A DNA stretch of 64,000 bases, from assembly GCF_018343625.1 (NCBI RefSeq), contig NZ_JAGYPG010000002.1:186001-250000 (forward strand), read 5' to 3'. The DNA is from Lederbergia citri. GTDB taxonomy: Bacteria > Bacillota > Bacilli > Bacillales > Bacillaceae_C. The position numbers and the translations under genes were made by a program. The notes below the pieces were generated by a model. That model had not been told where the DNA came from. It worked only from the letters and a program-made list of their open reading frames with translations, and ran no database searches. Positions 43,802-52,538 of this stretch are shown here, piece after piece; positions within the stretch are counted from its first letter, which is position 1; each line of letters opens with the position of its first letter.

Positions 43802-45343
43802 TTATGCGCCTATTAACGTAACCTTCATCGCATCCTCTCCGAACTCTTTTACGACGTATTCGCGCGCCTTCCTGTCCGTCTTTAATTCTTCCTCCGACGG
43901 CAACCAATCGAAATGACTTCCGCATAAATAGTTCAGTTGCGATAGTAGCGTTAAGTCTTTGAACCATACGTGTATATTGCCGTTTTTGAACATGCGGAAT
44001 CGGAGCGTATCATTTTCGAACTCTTGCTCGCTGATAGTCTTAAATTCTTCGCTGACGGACGGTTCGATTAGTTGCAACGCCTTGATTAAGTCGAGAATAA
44101 AGTCGCGGGCGTCGCGATTGATTCGTCCGAAATCTTTATCGAAATCCCACGCCGGATCGAAGTTACTCCATTTTATCGGAATAACGATTTTCTTATTGAT
44201 TTTGTACGCGTCATTCGTTTTCCATCCGTTGTAATAGTGGATATTCGTCGAGTATTGATTCTGATGATACTGCGTTATTTTCTTGAATATCGATACGACG
44301 CTTTCGACGAGCATATCGCGCTTATTAAAACTAATCGCCATTAATAACATGCGGATATTCGGTAGGTTTATTTCCATTTGTTCCGCGGCTCCCAACCGCT
44401 TATTCAATTCCTGTATAGCCTCGTTCGTAAGCATCTTTTTAAATTCGTCCGTATCGAGGATTAGTTGCCAGTAGCCGCGTCTTAATCGGTCTATTTCCTC
44501 GCTCAAATCCGCCACTGTAAAGTTATTCGATACAACGTAAGAGAACGGTGAACCTACTTCGCCATCGCGCTTATTCACCGTCCCAATGTACGAAAAGAAC
44601 GATTCTTTGTCGCGTATGGCTTCGAATGTTTTTCGAGCAAGTTCGCACGCTGTTTCATATTCGAGGACTAGGCGCTCGATGTCGTTCAATTTCGCCTGTA
44701 CTTCGGATTGCTTAACGTAGGTTGAAAGTGCGGTCGATAGCTCGTCCGTATTTGCCTGCGTTGTATTGAACGGTATTTTATCGTAAATCGACTTGCCCGC
44801 GCCGCGCTTCTGTATTTTTGCGGTTATGAGCGCCACTTCTACGTCTGTCTTTCGTTCAGCATCGATAAATCCGTCTTTTACATAACGGATTTCCGCGCCG
44901 TGTTCGTCCAGTTTGCGGAGTAATTCCTGACGCTTCGCGCTAAAGGCGTTATTGATCGTTTCTTTATTGAGTATCGCGTATATTTCGCAGTAGCCTAGCT
45001 GATTTTCCGCGAGTTCTAGCGCCTTTAATACGTGGTCGACTCCGTTCGAAAATGGCGGATTCATGATAATATAGTCGTATTCTTTATACGTCTGATACGT
45101 AAGGAAATCGTCCCATACGACGGTAATGCCTTCGCTCATTAATAAGCCTGCGAGCCTTTCGTCTTTTTCGATTGCGTCAATGCGAGACTTATTATGGCGC
45201 GGTAATTCGCGTATATACTTAATTAAATCGCCTTTGCCCGCGGAAGGTTCGAGAATACGTCCGGCTAAATATCGCTTACCGTTCATCAACTTATAAAACA
45301 GTTCTTTCGGCGTCGGGTAAAAGTCTTTATTATCCGTAAACAA
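43802..45343 (-). CDS. N6-adenine DNA methyltransferase with DUF4942-type C-terminus
   Basis: A 513-residue protein. The first 180 residues form a class I methyltransferase: cofactor motif LEPSAGKGDL (31-40), then IDAIEKDERL, and the catalytic MNPPF (94-98) of adenine-N6 enzymes. The remaining 330 residues resemble the DUF4942 region that often follows such domains. No restriction gene is adjacent. A role in protecting phage DNA from host restriction is inferred. Confidence 0.8.
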   Translation of the reverse strand: MFTDNKDFYPTPKELFYKLMNGKRYLAGRILEPSAGKGDLIKYIRELPRHNKSRIDAIEKDERLAGLLMSEGITVVWDDFLTYQTYKEYDYIIMNPPFSNGVDHVLKALELAENQLGYCEIYAILNKETINNAFSAKRQELLRKLDEHGAEIRYVKDGFIDAERKTDVEVALITAKIQKRGAGKSIYDKIPFNTTQANTDELSTALSTYVKQSEVQAKLNDIERLVLEYETACELARKTFEAIRDKESFFSYIGTVNKRDGEVGSPFSYVVSNNFTVADLSEEIDRLRRGYWQLILDTDEFKKMLTNEAIQELNKRLGAAEQMEINLPNIRMLLMAISFNKRDMLVESVVSIFKKITQYHQNQYSTNIHYYNGWKTNDAYKINKKIVIPIKWSNFDPAWDFDKDFGRINRDARDFILDLIKALQLIEPSVSEEFKTISEQEFENDTLRFRMFKNGNIHVWFKDLTLLSQLNYLCGSHFDWLPSEEELKTDRKAREYVVKEFGEDAMKVTLIGA

Positions 45344-45379
45344 TTAATCGCCCCTTTTCGTTTACTGCGTATATTTCGC

Positions 45380-45408
45380 TTGCATTTCGTCTATAATACG
45401 TATATAAT
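45380..45408 (+). promoter_or_regulatory. Rightward promoter within the leftward gene block
   Basis: TTGCAT (45380-45385), a 17-bp spacer and perfect TATAAT (45403-45408). A second TATAAT lies about 11 bp upstream in the spacer. It precedes the only rightward gene of the block. Confidence 0.72.
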
Positions 45409-45444
45409 CGCTATAACTACTGAACTGTATCGGAGGTATTACGT

Positions 45445-45849
45445 ATGTCAACGCCTACAATCGCACCATCTTTCGAATGGATTTCGAACGTCGACGACCA
45501 ACCGTTCTTGACCGTCGATAATCAGCGTCGGATTTACTTTAACGCGGGCACCCGCACTCTGCTCGGCGTCACTCCGCATCAATCGTGGCTTATCGGCTAC
45601 GATCCGGCTAATAAGCGCCTCATACTCGCCAAGCCCGAAATCGTTCGCGCAGCCAATATTGCGCCGTTTAACGTGGACAAGCGCTTTTATATGAGTGCGC
45701 GCAAGTTCGTCGATAAGCTCGGGCTAGATGCGAATGATTTGCCGATTAATTTCCGTTTTATCGAGCATATTACCGCGGCGAAGGGCGCTTATCCGGCAGG
45801 CTCGTATGTGTTCGAAGCGGAACTCGACGGAGCTGGGACGGACTTATAG
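45445..45849 (+). CDS. AbrB/SpoVT-like protein, the only rightward gene among leftward ones
   Basis: A 134-residue protein. Residues about 20-65 (FLTVDNQRRIYFNAGTRTLL and SWLIGYDPANKRLILAKPEI) follow the beta pattern of swapped-hairpin AbrB-type DNA-binding domains. The second half, FYMSARKFVDKLGLDANDLP with YVFEAELDGAGTDL, may repeat the fold in a weaker form. It has its own promoter and GGAGG ribosome site. It could be a lysogeny or transition regulator; the family call is from pattern only. Confidence 0.6.
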   Translation: MSTPTIAPSFEWISNVDDQPFLTVDNQRRIYFNAGTRTLLGVTPHQSWLIGYDPANKRLILAKPEIVRAANIAPFNVDKRFYMSARKFVDKLGLDANDLPINFRFIEHITAAKGAYPAGSYVFEAELDGAGTDL

Positions 45850-45865
45850 GTACGGTAATAAACGC

Positions 45866-47275
45866 TTATTTCAGATACGGCAGTAGTCGTTTCCCTATTG
45901 CGCTTATTACGTTTACCGTGACGGCATTTCCGGATTGCTTATAACGTTGGCTATCGCTTATGCCTGCCGCCTTTACCGTTTCGTGCGCTTCGTCGCTAAA
46001 TCCCTGGAGACGGAAACATTCGAGTGGCGATAGTTTACGGATGCGGTAGCGCGGTGCCTGTCCGATTGCTACGCCGTGCCTATCTTGCGACGTTAACGTA
46101 AAGGATTCTTCGTCGTTTTCTTTGAATCTACGCCCATTCTGACGCTTTTCCATGCGGTCAGGCGTAAGAACAGGGCGGATTTCTTCATATTCTACGAATT
46201 CACCGCAATCGCATTCTACTCCGTTAAATATATTGAAATCTAGCAGTTTTTCACATTGCGGACATTCTTGCGTATACGATTGTTGCTCTGCAATTTTCGG
46301 CTCACGATGTCCTCCGCCCATAGTCGTAAGAGTTGGCGAAACGCCCTCCGCGCTATAAACGCGCTTGATTGCGTCATGCCCTTTCAGATCGATGTGGCCG
46401 AGCATAAGAGGCTCAATAACCGCGGTGCGTTCTCGCCTTTTGAACATAGACGGAAGAAACCCGTTATCGTACCGCGTCGTTAAACAGTAGGAAACTTCGT
46501 CAGGAGTTGTCCCGAAGCCTTGTTGCGATTTAACTTCGTCCTTTTCGTAAGCAATGCCGTCCAACTGCGCCACCAGTTTCGCGGTCTTTTCCTCGTCGAG
46601 GTAATACTTTTCGTCGACTTCTGTTTCGAGAATATCGCGGAGTCTCGTCGCAACTTCCGTCTGTTCCGGCCAATCGAAATTGAACGTCTTGACGCCTTCA
46701 TATGCGCTAATCCTTCGCTTTCCTTTCGGTACAATCGTATTTCCTTCGATAATCCACGGCTCTTGCGTCACCAAATCGTCACGTATCGCAATAATAAAGA
46801 TGCGCTCGCGGTTCTGCGGCACTCCGAAATACTTCGAATTAAGTACCTCGAAATCGACCGTATAGCCGATGTCATTCAACGTTTGAACAATCGCGTCGAG
46901 TGTGCGACCTTTATCGTGTCCGACGAGTCCTTTTACGTTTTCAATCCAAATCGCCTTCGGTCGTTTTTCTTTCGCGATTCTAGCAACGTCGAAAAATAGT
47001 GTTCCTCTCGTATCCTCAAACCCTAATCGTTTACCGGCTACGCTGAAAGCCTGACAAGGTATTCCCGCCACAATTAAGTCATGATCCGGTATGTCTGTTT
47101 CGTTTATCTTCGTTATATCTCCGTGTAAATGTGCGTCTCCATATAGCGCTGTATAAGACTGCTTTGCGAATTTATCAATTTCGGAAGCAAATACGCACTC
47201 ACCGCCTAATTTATCGAGTGCCTGGCGAAAACCGCCTATACCGGCAAATAATTCGATATACGTAAATTTACTCAT
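45866..47275 (-). CDS. C5-cytosine DNA methyltransferase with a zinc-ribbon insert
   Basis: A 469-residue enzyme with the canonical motifs: FAGIGGF (10-16), catalytic IPCQAFSVAG (72-81, C74), WIENVKG (110-116), QNRERIF (154-160), and the C-terminal LSPLECFRLQGF and YKQSGNAVTVNV. In the target-recognition region (about 335-360) there is an extra CPQC...CDC insert that looks like a zinc ribbon. The ATG at 47275 follows AAGGAG and lies inside the end of the HNH gene. A longer in-frame start is that gene's sequence. Confidence 0.9.
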   Translation of the reverse strand: MSKFTYIELFAGIGGFRQALDKLGGECVFASEIDKFAKQSYTALYGDAHLHGDITKINETDIPDHDLIVAGIPCQAFSVAGKRLGFEDTRGTLFFDVARIAKEKRPKAIWIENVKGLVGHDKGRTLDAIVQTLNDIGYTVDFEVLNSKYFGVPQNRERIFIIAIRDDLVTQEPWIIEGNTIVPKGKRRISAYEGVKTFNFDWPEQTEVATRLRDILETEVDEKYYLDEEKTAKLVAQLDGIAYEKDEVKSQQGFGTTPDEVSYCLTTRYDNGFLPSMFKRRERTAVIEPLMLGHIDLKGHDAIKRVYSAEGVSPTLTTMGGGHREPKIAEQQSYTQECPQCEKLLDFNIFNGVECDCGEFVEYEEIRPVLTPDRMEKRQNGRRFKENDEESFTLTSQDRHGVAIGQAPRYRIRKLSPLECFRLQGFSDEAHETVKAAGISDSQRYKQSGNAVTVNVISAIGKRLLPYLK

Positions 47276-47699
47276 TAACAACACGCTCCTTAAACGGTTT
47301 TTTGACGTACTGATTGCTTCCGGTACTAAATAAACGAGCATGATCGCTATTAGAGTAGAGTTCGAGATTACTAATATCGTTATTTCTTCGATTTCTATCT
47401 ACGTGGTGTATATCGTGGTCAGGAGGTATTTTTCCGTAATGCTTTTCCCAAACATATCGATGCATTAATTGACGTTCTCCGGTGGTCGCAGCTAAATATC
47501 CGTGATTTCTAAGAGTAAATTTTATTCCGTCTAATATTTGATACGGTTGGTAGTTTTTCGCTCTTAACTCGTAACCACGTCGTTTAAATCCGATATAAAC
47601 AGACTGGCGAGTCATTCCGTATTTCTTTCCAACCTCCGCTAACGAGTAGCCTTCGCAATAAACGTCATACATCTCGCTGTAAAGGTCGTTTTTAGCCAA
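47268..47699 (-). CDS. HNH endonuclease with N-terminal HTH
   Basis: A 143-residue nuclease. The first 45 residues form an HTH (YSLAEVGKKYGMTRQSVYIG), and the HNH core reads HDIHHVDRNRRNNDISNLEL followed by SNSDHARLF. It overlaps the start of the cytosine methyltransferase by 8 nt and lies behind the dNMP kinase gene. It is probably a free-standing homing nuclease placed beside the methyltransferase. Confidence 0.85.
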   Translation of the reverse strand: MAKNDLYSEMYDVYCEGYSLAEVGKKYGMTRQSVYIGFKRRGYELRAKNYQPYQILDGIKFTLRNHGYLAATTGERQLMHRYVWEKHYGKIPPDHDIHHVDRNRRNNDISNLELYSNSDHARLFSTGSNQYVKKPFKERVVNE

Positions 47700-47700
47700 T

Positions 47701-48264
47701 TTACCGACTCCCTTCCGTAATCTTCGTCATCATTTCGTCGACATCCGCATGCAATTCCGCCAAGCTACCTTCATTTACAATCTCGTAATCTACTTCGAAC
47801 TTATCAACGTAGCTTTCCGTATCATGCTCCAAGTCCGCAAGCTCGAACGCATCGCCGGCGATTTCGGCACGCTTGACCCGCGCTTCGAGTGGCGCATTTA
47901 CGCGTACGATAATAAAGCCATTCTTACGGCACCATTCGTATTCATTCGGCTGTCTTAAATCCGAAACGACTACGCCGACCGTATCGCGCTTATTTAACGA
48001 CTGTTCGACGCTAAATTCCGCATGCCTTATCCATACGTCCGGATCGTACTCGCGCACGGCTTGTCCGAAAACTTGATACATGCGACGCTGTTTGCCGTCT
48101 AATTCGCGCGGAGTGTGCGCGTATATCTTATCCGCGTAGTATTTTAGCGCGCTGCCGAACGCGATAGGCGGTTCAAAGCCGTGGTCGAACCATAGGCTCT
48201 CGGCTACGGAATCCTTACCGGAACGAAGGCGTCCAGTTAGGGCGATTTTGATTACGTCAGCCAT
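47701..48264 (-). CDS. Deoxynucleoside monophosphate kinase
   Basis: A 187-residue P-loop kinase: LTGRLRSGKDSVAESL with the loop at 11-18, PIAFGSALKYYADKIY, a YQVFGQAVREYDPDVWIRHA segment and VVSDLRQPNEYEW, as in phage dNMP kinases. It phosphorylates dNMPs to supply DNA synthesis, together with ThyX, MazG-like and NrdJ in this cluster. Confidence 0.83.
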   Translation of the reverse strand: MADVIKIALTGRLRSGKDSVAESLWFDHGFEPPIAFGSALKYYADKIYAHTPRELDGKQRRMYQVFGQAVREYDPDVWIRHAEFSVEQSLNKRDTVGVVVSDLRQPNEYEWCRKNGFIIVRVNAPLEARVKRAEIAGDAFELADLEHDTESYVDKFEVDYEIVNEGSLAELHADVDEMMTKITEGSR

Positions 48265-49126
48265 TAACGTTCACCTCCGAATTGAGTACGTATATCTTAC
48301 CGGTTTCTTCGTCTATGCCGGAAACCATCTTCGCCGTTACGCCGTCAGCCGTATCCATGCCGACCAATATTCGAAGTGTCTTGCCGTTTAATTCTTCGGA
48401 CGAGTACGTATGAATTTTCGGAAACACTCGGTCGCTAATCCGTTCTTCCTTCGTTTTTATTTCGCGCTTCGTCTTTTCGACTTCCTGCGCCCATGTTTCG
48501 ATGTCGCATTGCGCGGCGTTGATTCTTTGCGATAATACTCCGTTTAGCCTGCGCTGTGCTTCTTCACGGCGTTCTAGTTCAGCGACACGCTTTACGAGGT
48601 TGGCGATAATGTCGTCGTAGTTCTTCGGAGATTGCTCGGATTCGACCGGTTCGAGTACAGCGTATTCAGATTCATCGATGTAACCGTTAGGATTATGACA
48701 TTTAGACGTCGAACTAGCGACACTTTTATTAAAAATACCGGATTCGTTGACTTCCTCTGCGTATACGGTATCACCTTTTTTATACTTACTGTTAGTCGCT
48801 GTCGCGTTCGTAATAATAACGTAGTCGCCTACTTCTGCTTTTCGGTCGACTAGACGATAGCGTCCTCCGTTTCCATTTTCGTCTATGTGTACGATGTCGG
48901 TCGGTTCTAATACGTAATATCCGTACGGTAGCCTACCATAGTTGCCGTAGTAAATATGGCCGTTAAATTCTACCCTGTCTACCGTCTTAACTCCGTTTGC
49001 ATACGCGTGGTCATGTTCGAATACCAATACCTTCTCGCCGACCTCCGCCTTACGCTCTACCTCGACATATTCACGCTTAACTCTGCCCAATGATTCGTCA
49101 GCTAGTACGTGTATCTTTTGCGTCAT
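48257..49126 (-). CDS. Protein with two SH3/KOW-like modules and a coiled coil
   Basis: A 289-residue protein. Two similar beta modules begin RKAEVGEKVLVFEHDHAYAN (about 25) and RKAEVGDYVIITNATATNSK (about 95), each with a later GGRY or YAVLEP strand. A coiled coil follows (about 170-235), then a short beta end with RILVGMDTADGV. The modules resemble RKARVGERILITKPFIACDK of the gene at 61550. The function is unknown; KOW-like modules often bind nucleic acid or protein. Confidence 0.6.
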   Translation of the reverse strand: MTQKIHVLADESLGRVKREYVEVERKAEVGEKVLVFEHDHAYANGVKTVDRVEFNGHIYYGNYGRLPYGYYVLEPTDIVHIDENGNGGRYRLVDRKAEVGDYVIITNATATNSKYKKGDTVYAEEVNESGIFNKSVASSTSKCHNPNGYIDESEYAVLEPVESEQSPKNYDDIIANLVKRVAELERREEAQRRLNGVLSQRINAAQCDIETWAQEVEKTKREIKTKEERISDRVFPKIHTYSSEELNGKTLRILVGMDTADGVTAKMVSGIDEETGKIYVLNSEVNVNG

Positions 49127-49127
49127 A

Positions 49128-49820
49128 CTATCGTCCTCCTTCGTTTAATAATTCGCCCAAACTTACCGGAAACTTTGGCTCGGCTAATTGACGGACAGCT
49201 TTCGCGTATACTTGTATTTCGACTTGGCTATCGTTGGCTAGGCGTTGTTTTAAGAAATGCGCGACTGATTGAAGCGAAGCCGTCCAGTAATAACGCACAT
49301 ACATTCCGTAGGCTGGCAGGAAAAGGCGGGCTTGTTCAGCGCATACTCCACGCCTTAAAGCGTCGGCATACCGCATTTCCCCTTCTTCGATATAATTCAT
49401 CAACGTAGCCGTTAAGTACTTTCCGTCTTTACCGTCGACAGGTTCGCCACTGCCTTGCTTACTATTTTCCGGCGCACTACGCCAAACGTCCGGAATATAA
49501 AACGCAGGTTCTTCGGTAATATATCGTCGCGAGCTTTCGTTCCACGCGTCCATCGTATGATCGGAGCCGACTACGTATTTCCAATGTTGGCGCGCGACCA
49601 TTAACGGCGCATATACTTCGAATTGTAACGTTGCGTGACGGAATGGCGACGTATGTTTTTCCCGCGCTAAGAAACGGATAAGGCGCTCGTCCTTTTCGGT
49701 CAATTCCGTCGATTTCTTATCGTAAGAGACGCGTGCGCTGTTCGCGACCGATAAGTCGTCGCCCATTACATCGTGTAGGATTACGTAGCCTTTATCTAAA
49801 ACATCGATTATCTTCGTCAA
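49128..49820 (-). CDS. thyX: Flavin-dependent thymidylate synthase ThyX
   Basis: A 230-residue enzyme making dTMP from dUMP with FAD and methylene-folate. The fold-defining stretches are HTSPFRHATLQFEVYAPLMV and the substrate segment ending NESSRRYI. The usual RHR-x7-S motif is altered: after ARQ comes HWKYVVGSDHTMDAWNESS, with K-Y in place of R-H-R and a short insert. Variant motifs occur in other phage ThyX proteins. It starts behind a MazG-like gene with the ribosome site in the shared end. Confidence 0.9.
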   Translation of the reverse strand: MTKIIDVLDKGYVILHDVMGDDLSVANSARVSYDKKSTELTEKDERLIRFLAREKHTSPFRHATLQFEVYAPLMVARQHWKYVVGSDHTMDAWNESSRRYITEEPAFYIPDVWRSAPENSKQGSGEPVDGKDGKYLTATLMNYIEEGEMRYADALRRGVCAEQARLFLPAYGMYVRYYWTASLQSVAHFLKQRLANDSQVEIQVYAKAVRQLAEPKFPVSLGELLNEGGR

Positions 49821-50216
49821 TTATTCGCCCGCCTTTCGATTAATACTTGCTTCCGTACTGAATCCGTCCGGATAACGCTTCTTTAACTTTTCGATATTTG
49901 CTTCCGCAATTTCTTCGAGTGTTAAGCCTGCAAGTCTAGCGATTTGACTTAAGTACCACATAACGTCGCCGAGTTCCTTCTTAATTTCGTCTTTGTCGAC
50001 GTTATGTCCGTGGAACATCGATTTCTTTATTAAATCCGCAACCTCGCCCGCCTCACCAGCGATACCTAGTCCGTAGTTTATTAATTCGTGCTTATGCGGA
50101 TTTGCACTCCGCGTCGATATTCGTTGGTATTCGTTAAGTGTGAGCGCGTAATCAATCTCCTCGTGCCTGTTTTCCGGTGTAATCTTCGATAATAGTTCGT
50201 CTAATTCTTCGCCCAT
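49821..50216 (-). CDS. MazG-like nucleotide pyrophosphohydrolase
   Basis: A 131-residue all-alpha hydrolase. The metal-binding helices are visible as GLGIAGEAGEVADLIKKSMF and EIKKELGDVMWYLSQIARLA, the E-x2-E and E-x2-D pattern of the MazG/dUTPase superfamily. It hydrolyses non-canonical or excess NTPs, or ppGpp-like signals; the substrate is not defined by sequence. It overlaps the metallopeptidase-like gene by 16 nt. Confidence 0.87.
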   Translation of the reverse strand: MGEELDELLSKITPENRHEEIDYALTLNEYQRISTRSANPHKHELINYGLGIAGEAGEVADLIKKSMFHGHNVDKDEIKKELGDVMWYLSQIARLAGLTLEEIAEANIEKLKKRYPDGFSTEASINRKAGE

Positions 50217-50521
50217 TCTCCGCCCTCCTTATCACGCATAAACGAAAAGTCATTATCGCGTAGCATCATCGCTAAAACTTTTCCGACCCTGTTCGCCTGT
50301 TCTTCTTCATGATCCTCGTAACCTGCTTCGAAAAGGAGCGCGTGCGCCAGTTCGTGCGCGAATACGTCACGTAATTTCGTATCATTTAGGGCGCCCTCTA
50401 ACTCGATTACGGTGGAGCCGTATAAAATTCGACCCCACATCGATTCATTCGCTGAAAGTCCGCCTATCTTCTCGACCGAATAGTCGATAGCGCCTACTCG
50501 GATTGTTTTCGGAAGATTCAT
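50201..50521 (-). CDS. ImmA/IrrE-like metallopeptidase-fold protein
   Basis: A 106-residue protein with the zinc motif HELAH at 56-60 and a downstream acidic helix EEEQANRVGKVLA that can supply the third ligand. ImmA/IrrE-type peptidases cleave repressors in mobile elements. This one is short and lacks an HTH. The ATG at 50521 follows GGAGGTG; the ATG at 50539 includes that site. It could trigger induction or modify a host factor. Confidence 0.75.
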   Translation of the reverse strand: MNLPKTIRVGAIDYSVEKIGGLSANESMWGRILYGSTVIELEGALNDTKLRDVFAHELAHALLFEAGYEDHEEEQANRVGKVLAMMLRDNDFSFMRDKEGGEWAKN

Positions 50522-50706
50522 CGGCGCACCTCCGACCATTTGACAGTATCTTTCGTTTCTTTTACCGCGCCATTTTCATCGAAATAAAGTCCGTGTCTAT
50601 TTGCGATATTTTCTACTTCGGAATAGTCCGGCTCGCGCGCGTCGGCAATGATCGCGAGCAGGCGTTTGAAGTCGCGTTTGATGCGTGAGTTTTTGATTGG
50701 CGTCAT
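50518..50706 (-). CDS. Small basic protein of unknown function
   Basis: A 62-residue helical protein: KNSRIKRDFKRLLAIIADAR at the start, then SEVENIANRHGLYFDENGAV. It overlaps both neighbours by 4 nt, so it belongs to the same operon as the PhoH-like ATPase. No family is recognised. Confidence 0.6.
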   Translation of the reverse strand: MTPIKNSRIKRDFKRLLAIIADAREPDYSEVENIANRHGLYFDENGAVKETKDTVKWSEVRR

Positions 50707-51443
50707 ATTATCATCCTCCCAATTTCTTCGATATTTCCGCGCTGTTCTAGTGCGATAAACTCCTTCGGTATATCGTGATTCCGTAGTATCTTTTCGACTA
50801 AAGTTACGACTGGATGGCGTTGCGTTTCCGTTAGATTAATATGATCGAAGTATTCATGCGCGTCATGTTCGTAGAATCCGTTTAATAACTGATAGAGTCC
50901 GTTGGTTGCTGGCGAACGTAGCTTCGGACTATCAATCTGCGAAAAGTTGCCGGTAAATACGAACTTGGCGTTAATGCCCGGACGCGTGGCGAGCGCTGAA
51001 ATCGTATTAACGTCGAGGTTCTGCGATTCATCCGATAATAAAAACGTATGATTCAGCGAACGACCACGCACCGTCTGTATAGGGTCGAAGAATACCTTAC
51101 GCTTGTCCTCGTCTCCTTCGAGGATATACCGGCGAATAAACGCCGACATATCGCTCATAACGTCGAGGTTGTCCATGAAAGGCGCGACGAATGGATACGT
51201 TTTTTCGTTAATGTCGCCGGGTAGGGCGCCCAAGTTCTCGCCTACCTGCGTCTGCATCCTCGTATAAATTAGCTTGCGGAAATGCTGTTCTTCGATAACG
51301 CGTTCTAAGCCGACCGCCTGCGCGATTAAGGTTTTTCCACAGCCGGCGGGTCCGGTAATGAACGTAAATGGCTTATCGTTGATTAGCGCCTGCATGAGCG
51401 CCTTTTGTGCGTTATTGTTCGATGTTATTCCGAAGAATGCCAT
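50703..51443 (-). CDS. PhoH-like ATPase
   Basis: A 246-residue P-loop protein: Walker A GPAGCGKT at 31-38, TRMQTQVGENLGALPGD, a Walker B region with HTFLLSDESQNL, and FTGNFSQIDSP. These are PhoH features. Phage PhoH proteins are common but poorly understood; RNA helicase or ribonuclease activity has been proposed. It lies next to NrdJ in the replication block. It begins behind AAAGGAG-like CGGAGG. Confidence 0.9.
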   Translation of the reverse strand: MAFFGITSNNNAQKALMQALINDKPFTFITGPAGCGKTLIAQAVGLERVIEEQHFRKLIYTRMQTQVGENLGALPGDINEKTYPFVAPFMDNLDVMSDMSAFIRRYILEGDEDKRKVFFDPIQTVRGRSLNHTFLLSDESQNLDVNTISALATRPGINAKFVFTGNFSQIDSPKLRSPATNGLYQLLNGFYEHDAHEYFDHINLTETQRHPVVTLVEKILRNHDIPKEFIALEQRGNIEEIGRMII

Positions 51444-51461
51444 TTAATCGCCTCCGTTATT

Positions 51462-52538
51462 TTATCGGATTGGACAAATACCGCCTTCGCAACCGTCCAT
51501 TCCGTCTAAATCGCTGTCTGCGCCAGTTTCGTATTGTTGTAGGATAACCGGATCAAGTTTCGTAAGTCCTGCGCTTAGTTCCTCATATTCTTCCTTCGAA
51601 ATAGCTTCATATGGCGCAAGTACGTAAGAACCTCCGTCATACGCGAGGAATGATACGCCTACGAAATCGTCCCAATTCTCGTAAACTATCGATTCGGCTT
51701 CGCTCCATTCATCCGGTCTGACGTGTATTGTATTCGAAGAGTTATGCTCGGTATAATTGCGCTGGAATCGGAAGTAAGTGTCGAATTGCTCCGCAACGTG
51801 TACGTCGTCTTTCGTCTTGCTTGCGCCACTTGCGACAGGGAAGTCGATGACGAGCGTGCGGGCTTTTTCGATAACTTCCGGACGTGCAAGGTTTTCAACG
51901 TCCGAATAGCCTTCCGTACCTACTTCGGCATGAACGCGCCAGCCTATGTCTTTGACCGCCTTCGCTAAAGGATCGGCAGCGTTTATACGGATGCGTCGAA
52001 TATAGTACGGTGAGTGCGACCAGTGAAGTCCGCTTGATACTCCGCCAGCTACTTGCGAAATCGTGCCTTCCGGCTTAACCGTCGTTACGAGTAGAGGCGA
52101 TGATACACGTAGTTCTTTCGCATATATGTCGGCTTCTTCGCGTGCTACATTACCTAACATGTGCAATAAGGCATCTTCGAATATTTTCTCGTGTGTGCCA
52201 TTAATATCAACTGCGTAAGAATCATCGCCGACTTTAATTAGCGCTAAAGCATCCTTAACGCCGGTTAATGAAGTTCCCAACAATCGATCGCGTTGCTGAA
52301 CCGCATTCCAGTGCGGTAACTCTAGTTCTGCTAAAGTCATTCGTAATCCCGCGCGAGCTGACCGACGTTGTGCATTCAGTAATCTAACTAAGTCTAAGCG
52401 ACCGTCTTTTACGAACTGAACGAGGTTTACCGTCGTCAGATTACATACGCCGTAACTATCGAGGATAATTTCGACACATGGATTTAGTCCTTCCGCGTTC
52501 GGTCTGCGTCTGCGCGCTTCTTCGAGATTTACAAAACC
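51462..52538 (-). CDS. nrdJ: Class II ribonucleotide reductase, exon 2
   Basis: Second exon, 358 codons plus stop, beginning GFVNLEEARRRRPNAEG. It supplies C425 in NPCVEI (the expected thiyl cysteine) and C436 in GVCNL, 11 residues apart as in the Lactobacillus leichmannii enzyme (C408, C419). The C-terminus ends CEGGICPIR, the shuttling C-x4-C pair. The ATG at 52340 within this exon is not a true start. Both exon lengths are multiples of three and join to a 762-residue monomeric, adenosylcobalamin-dependent reductase. Confidence 0.9.
   Translation of the reverse strand, partial: GFVNLEEARRRRPNAEGLNPCVEIILDSYGVCNLTTVNLVQFVKDGRLDLVRLLNAQRRSARAGLRMTLAELELPHWNAVQQRDRLLGTSLTGVKDALALIKVGDDSYAVDINGTHEKIFEDALLHMLGNVAREEADIYAKELRVSSPLLVTTVKPEGTISQVAGGVSSGLHWSHSPYYIRRIRINAADPLAKAVKDIGWRVHAEVGTEGYSDVENLARPEVIEKARTLVIDFPVASGASKTKDDVHVAEQFDTYFRFQRNYTEHNSSNTIHVRPDEWSEAESIVYENWDDFVGVSFLAYDGGSYVLAPYEAISKEEYEELSAGLTKLDPVILQQYETGADSDLDGMDGCEGGICPIR

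Noticed and set aside
52340..52340. ATG within exon 2 of nrdJ as a separate gene start
   Set aside because: The upstream sequence continues the reductase with the catalytic cysteines C425 and C436, so this methionine is internal.
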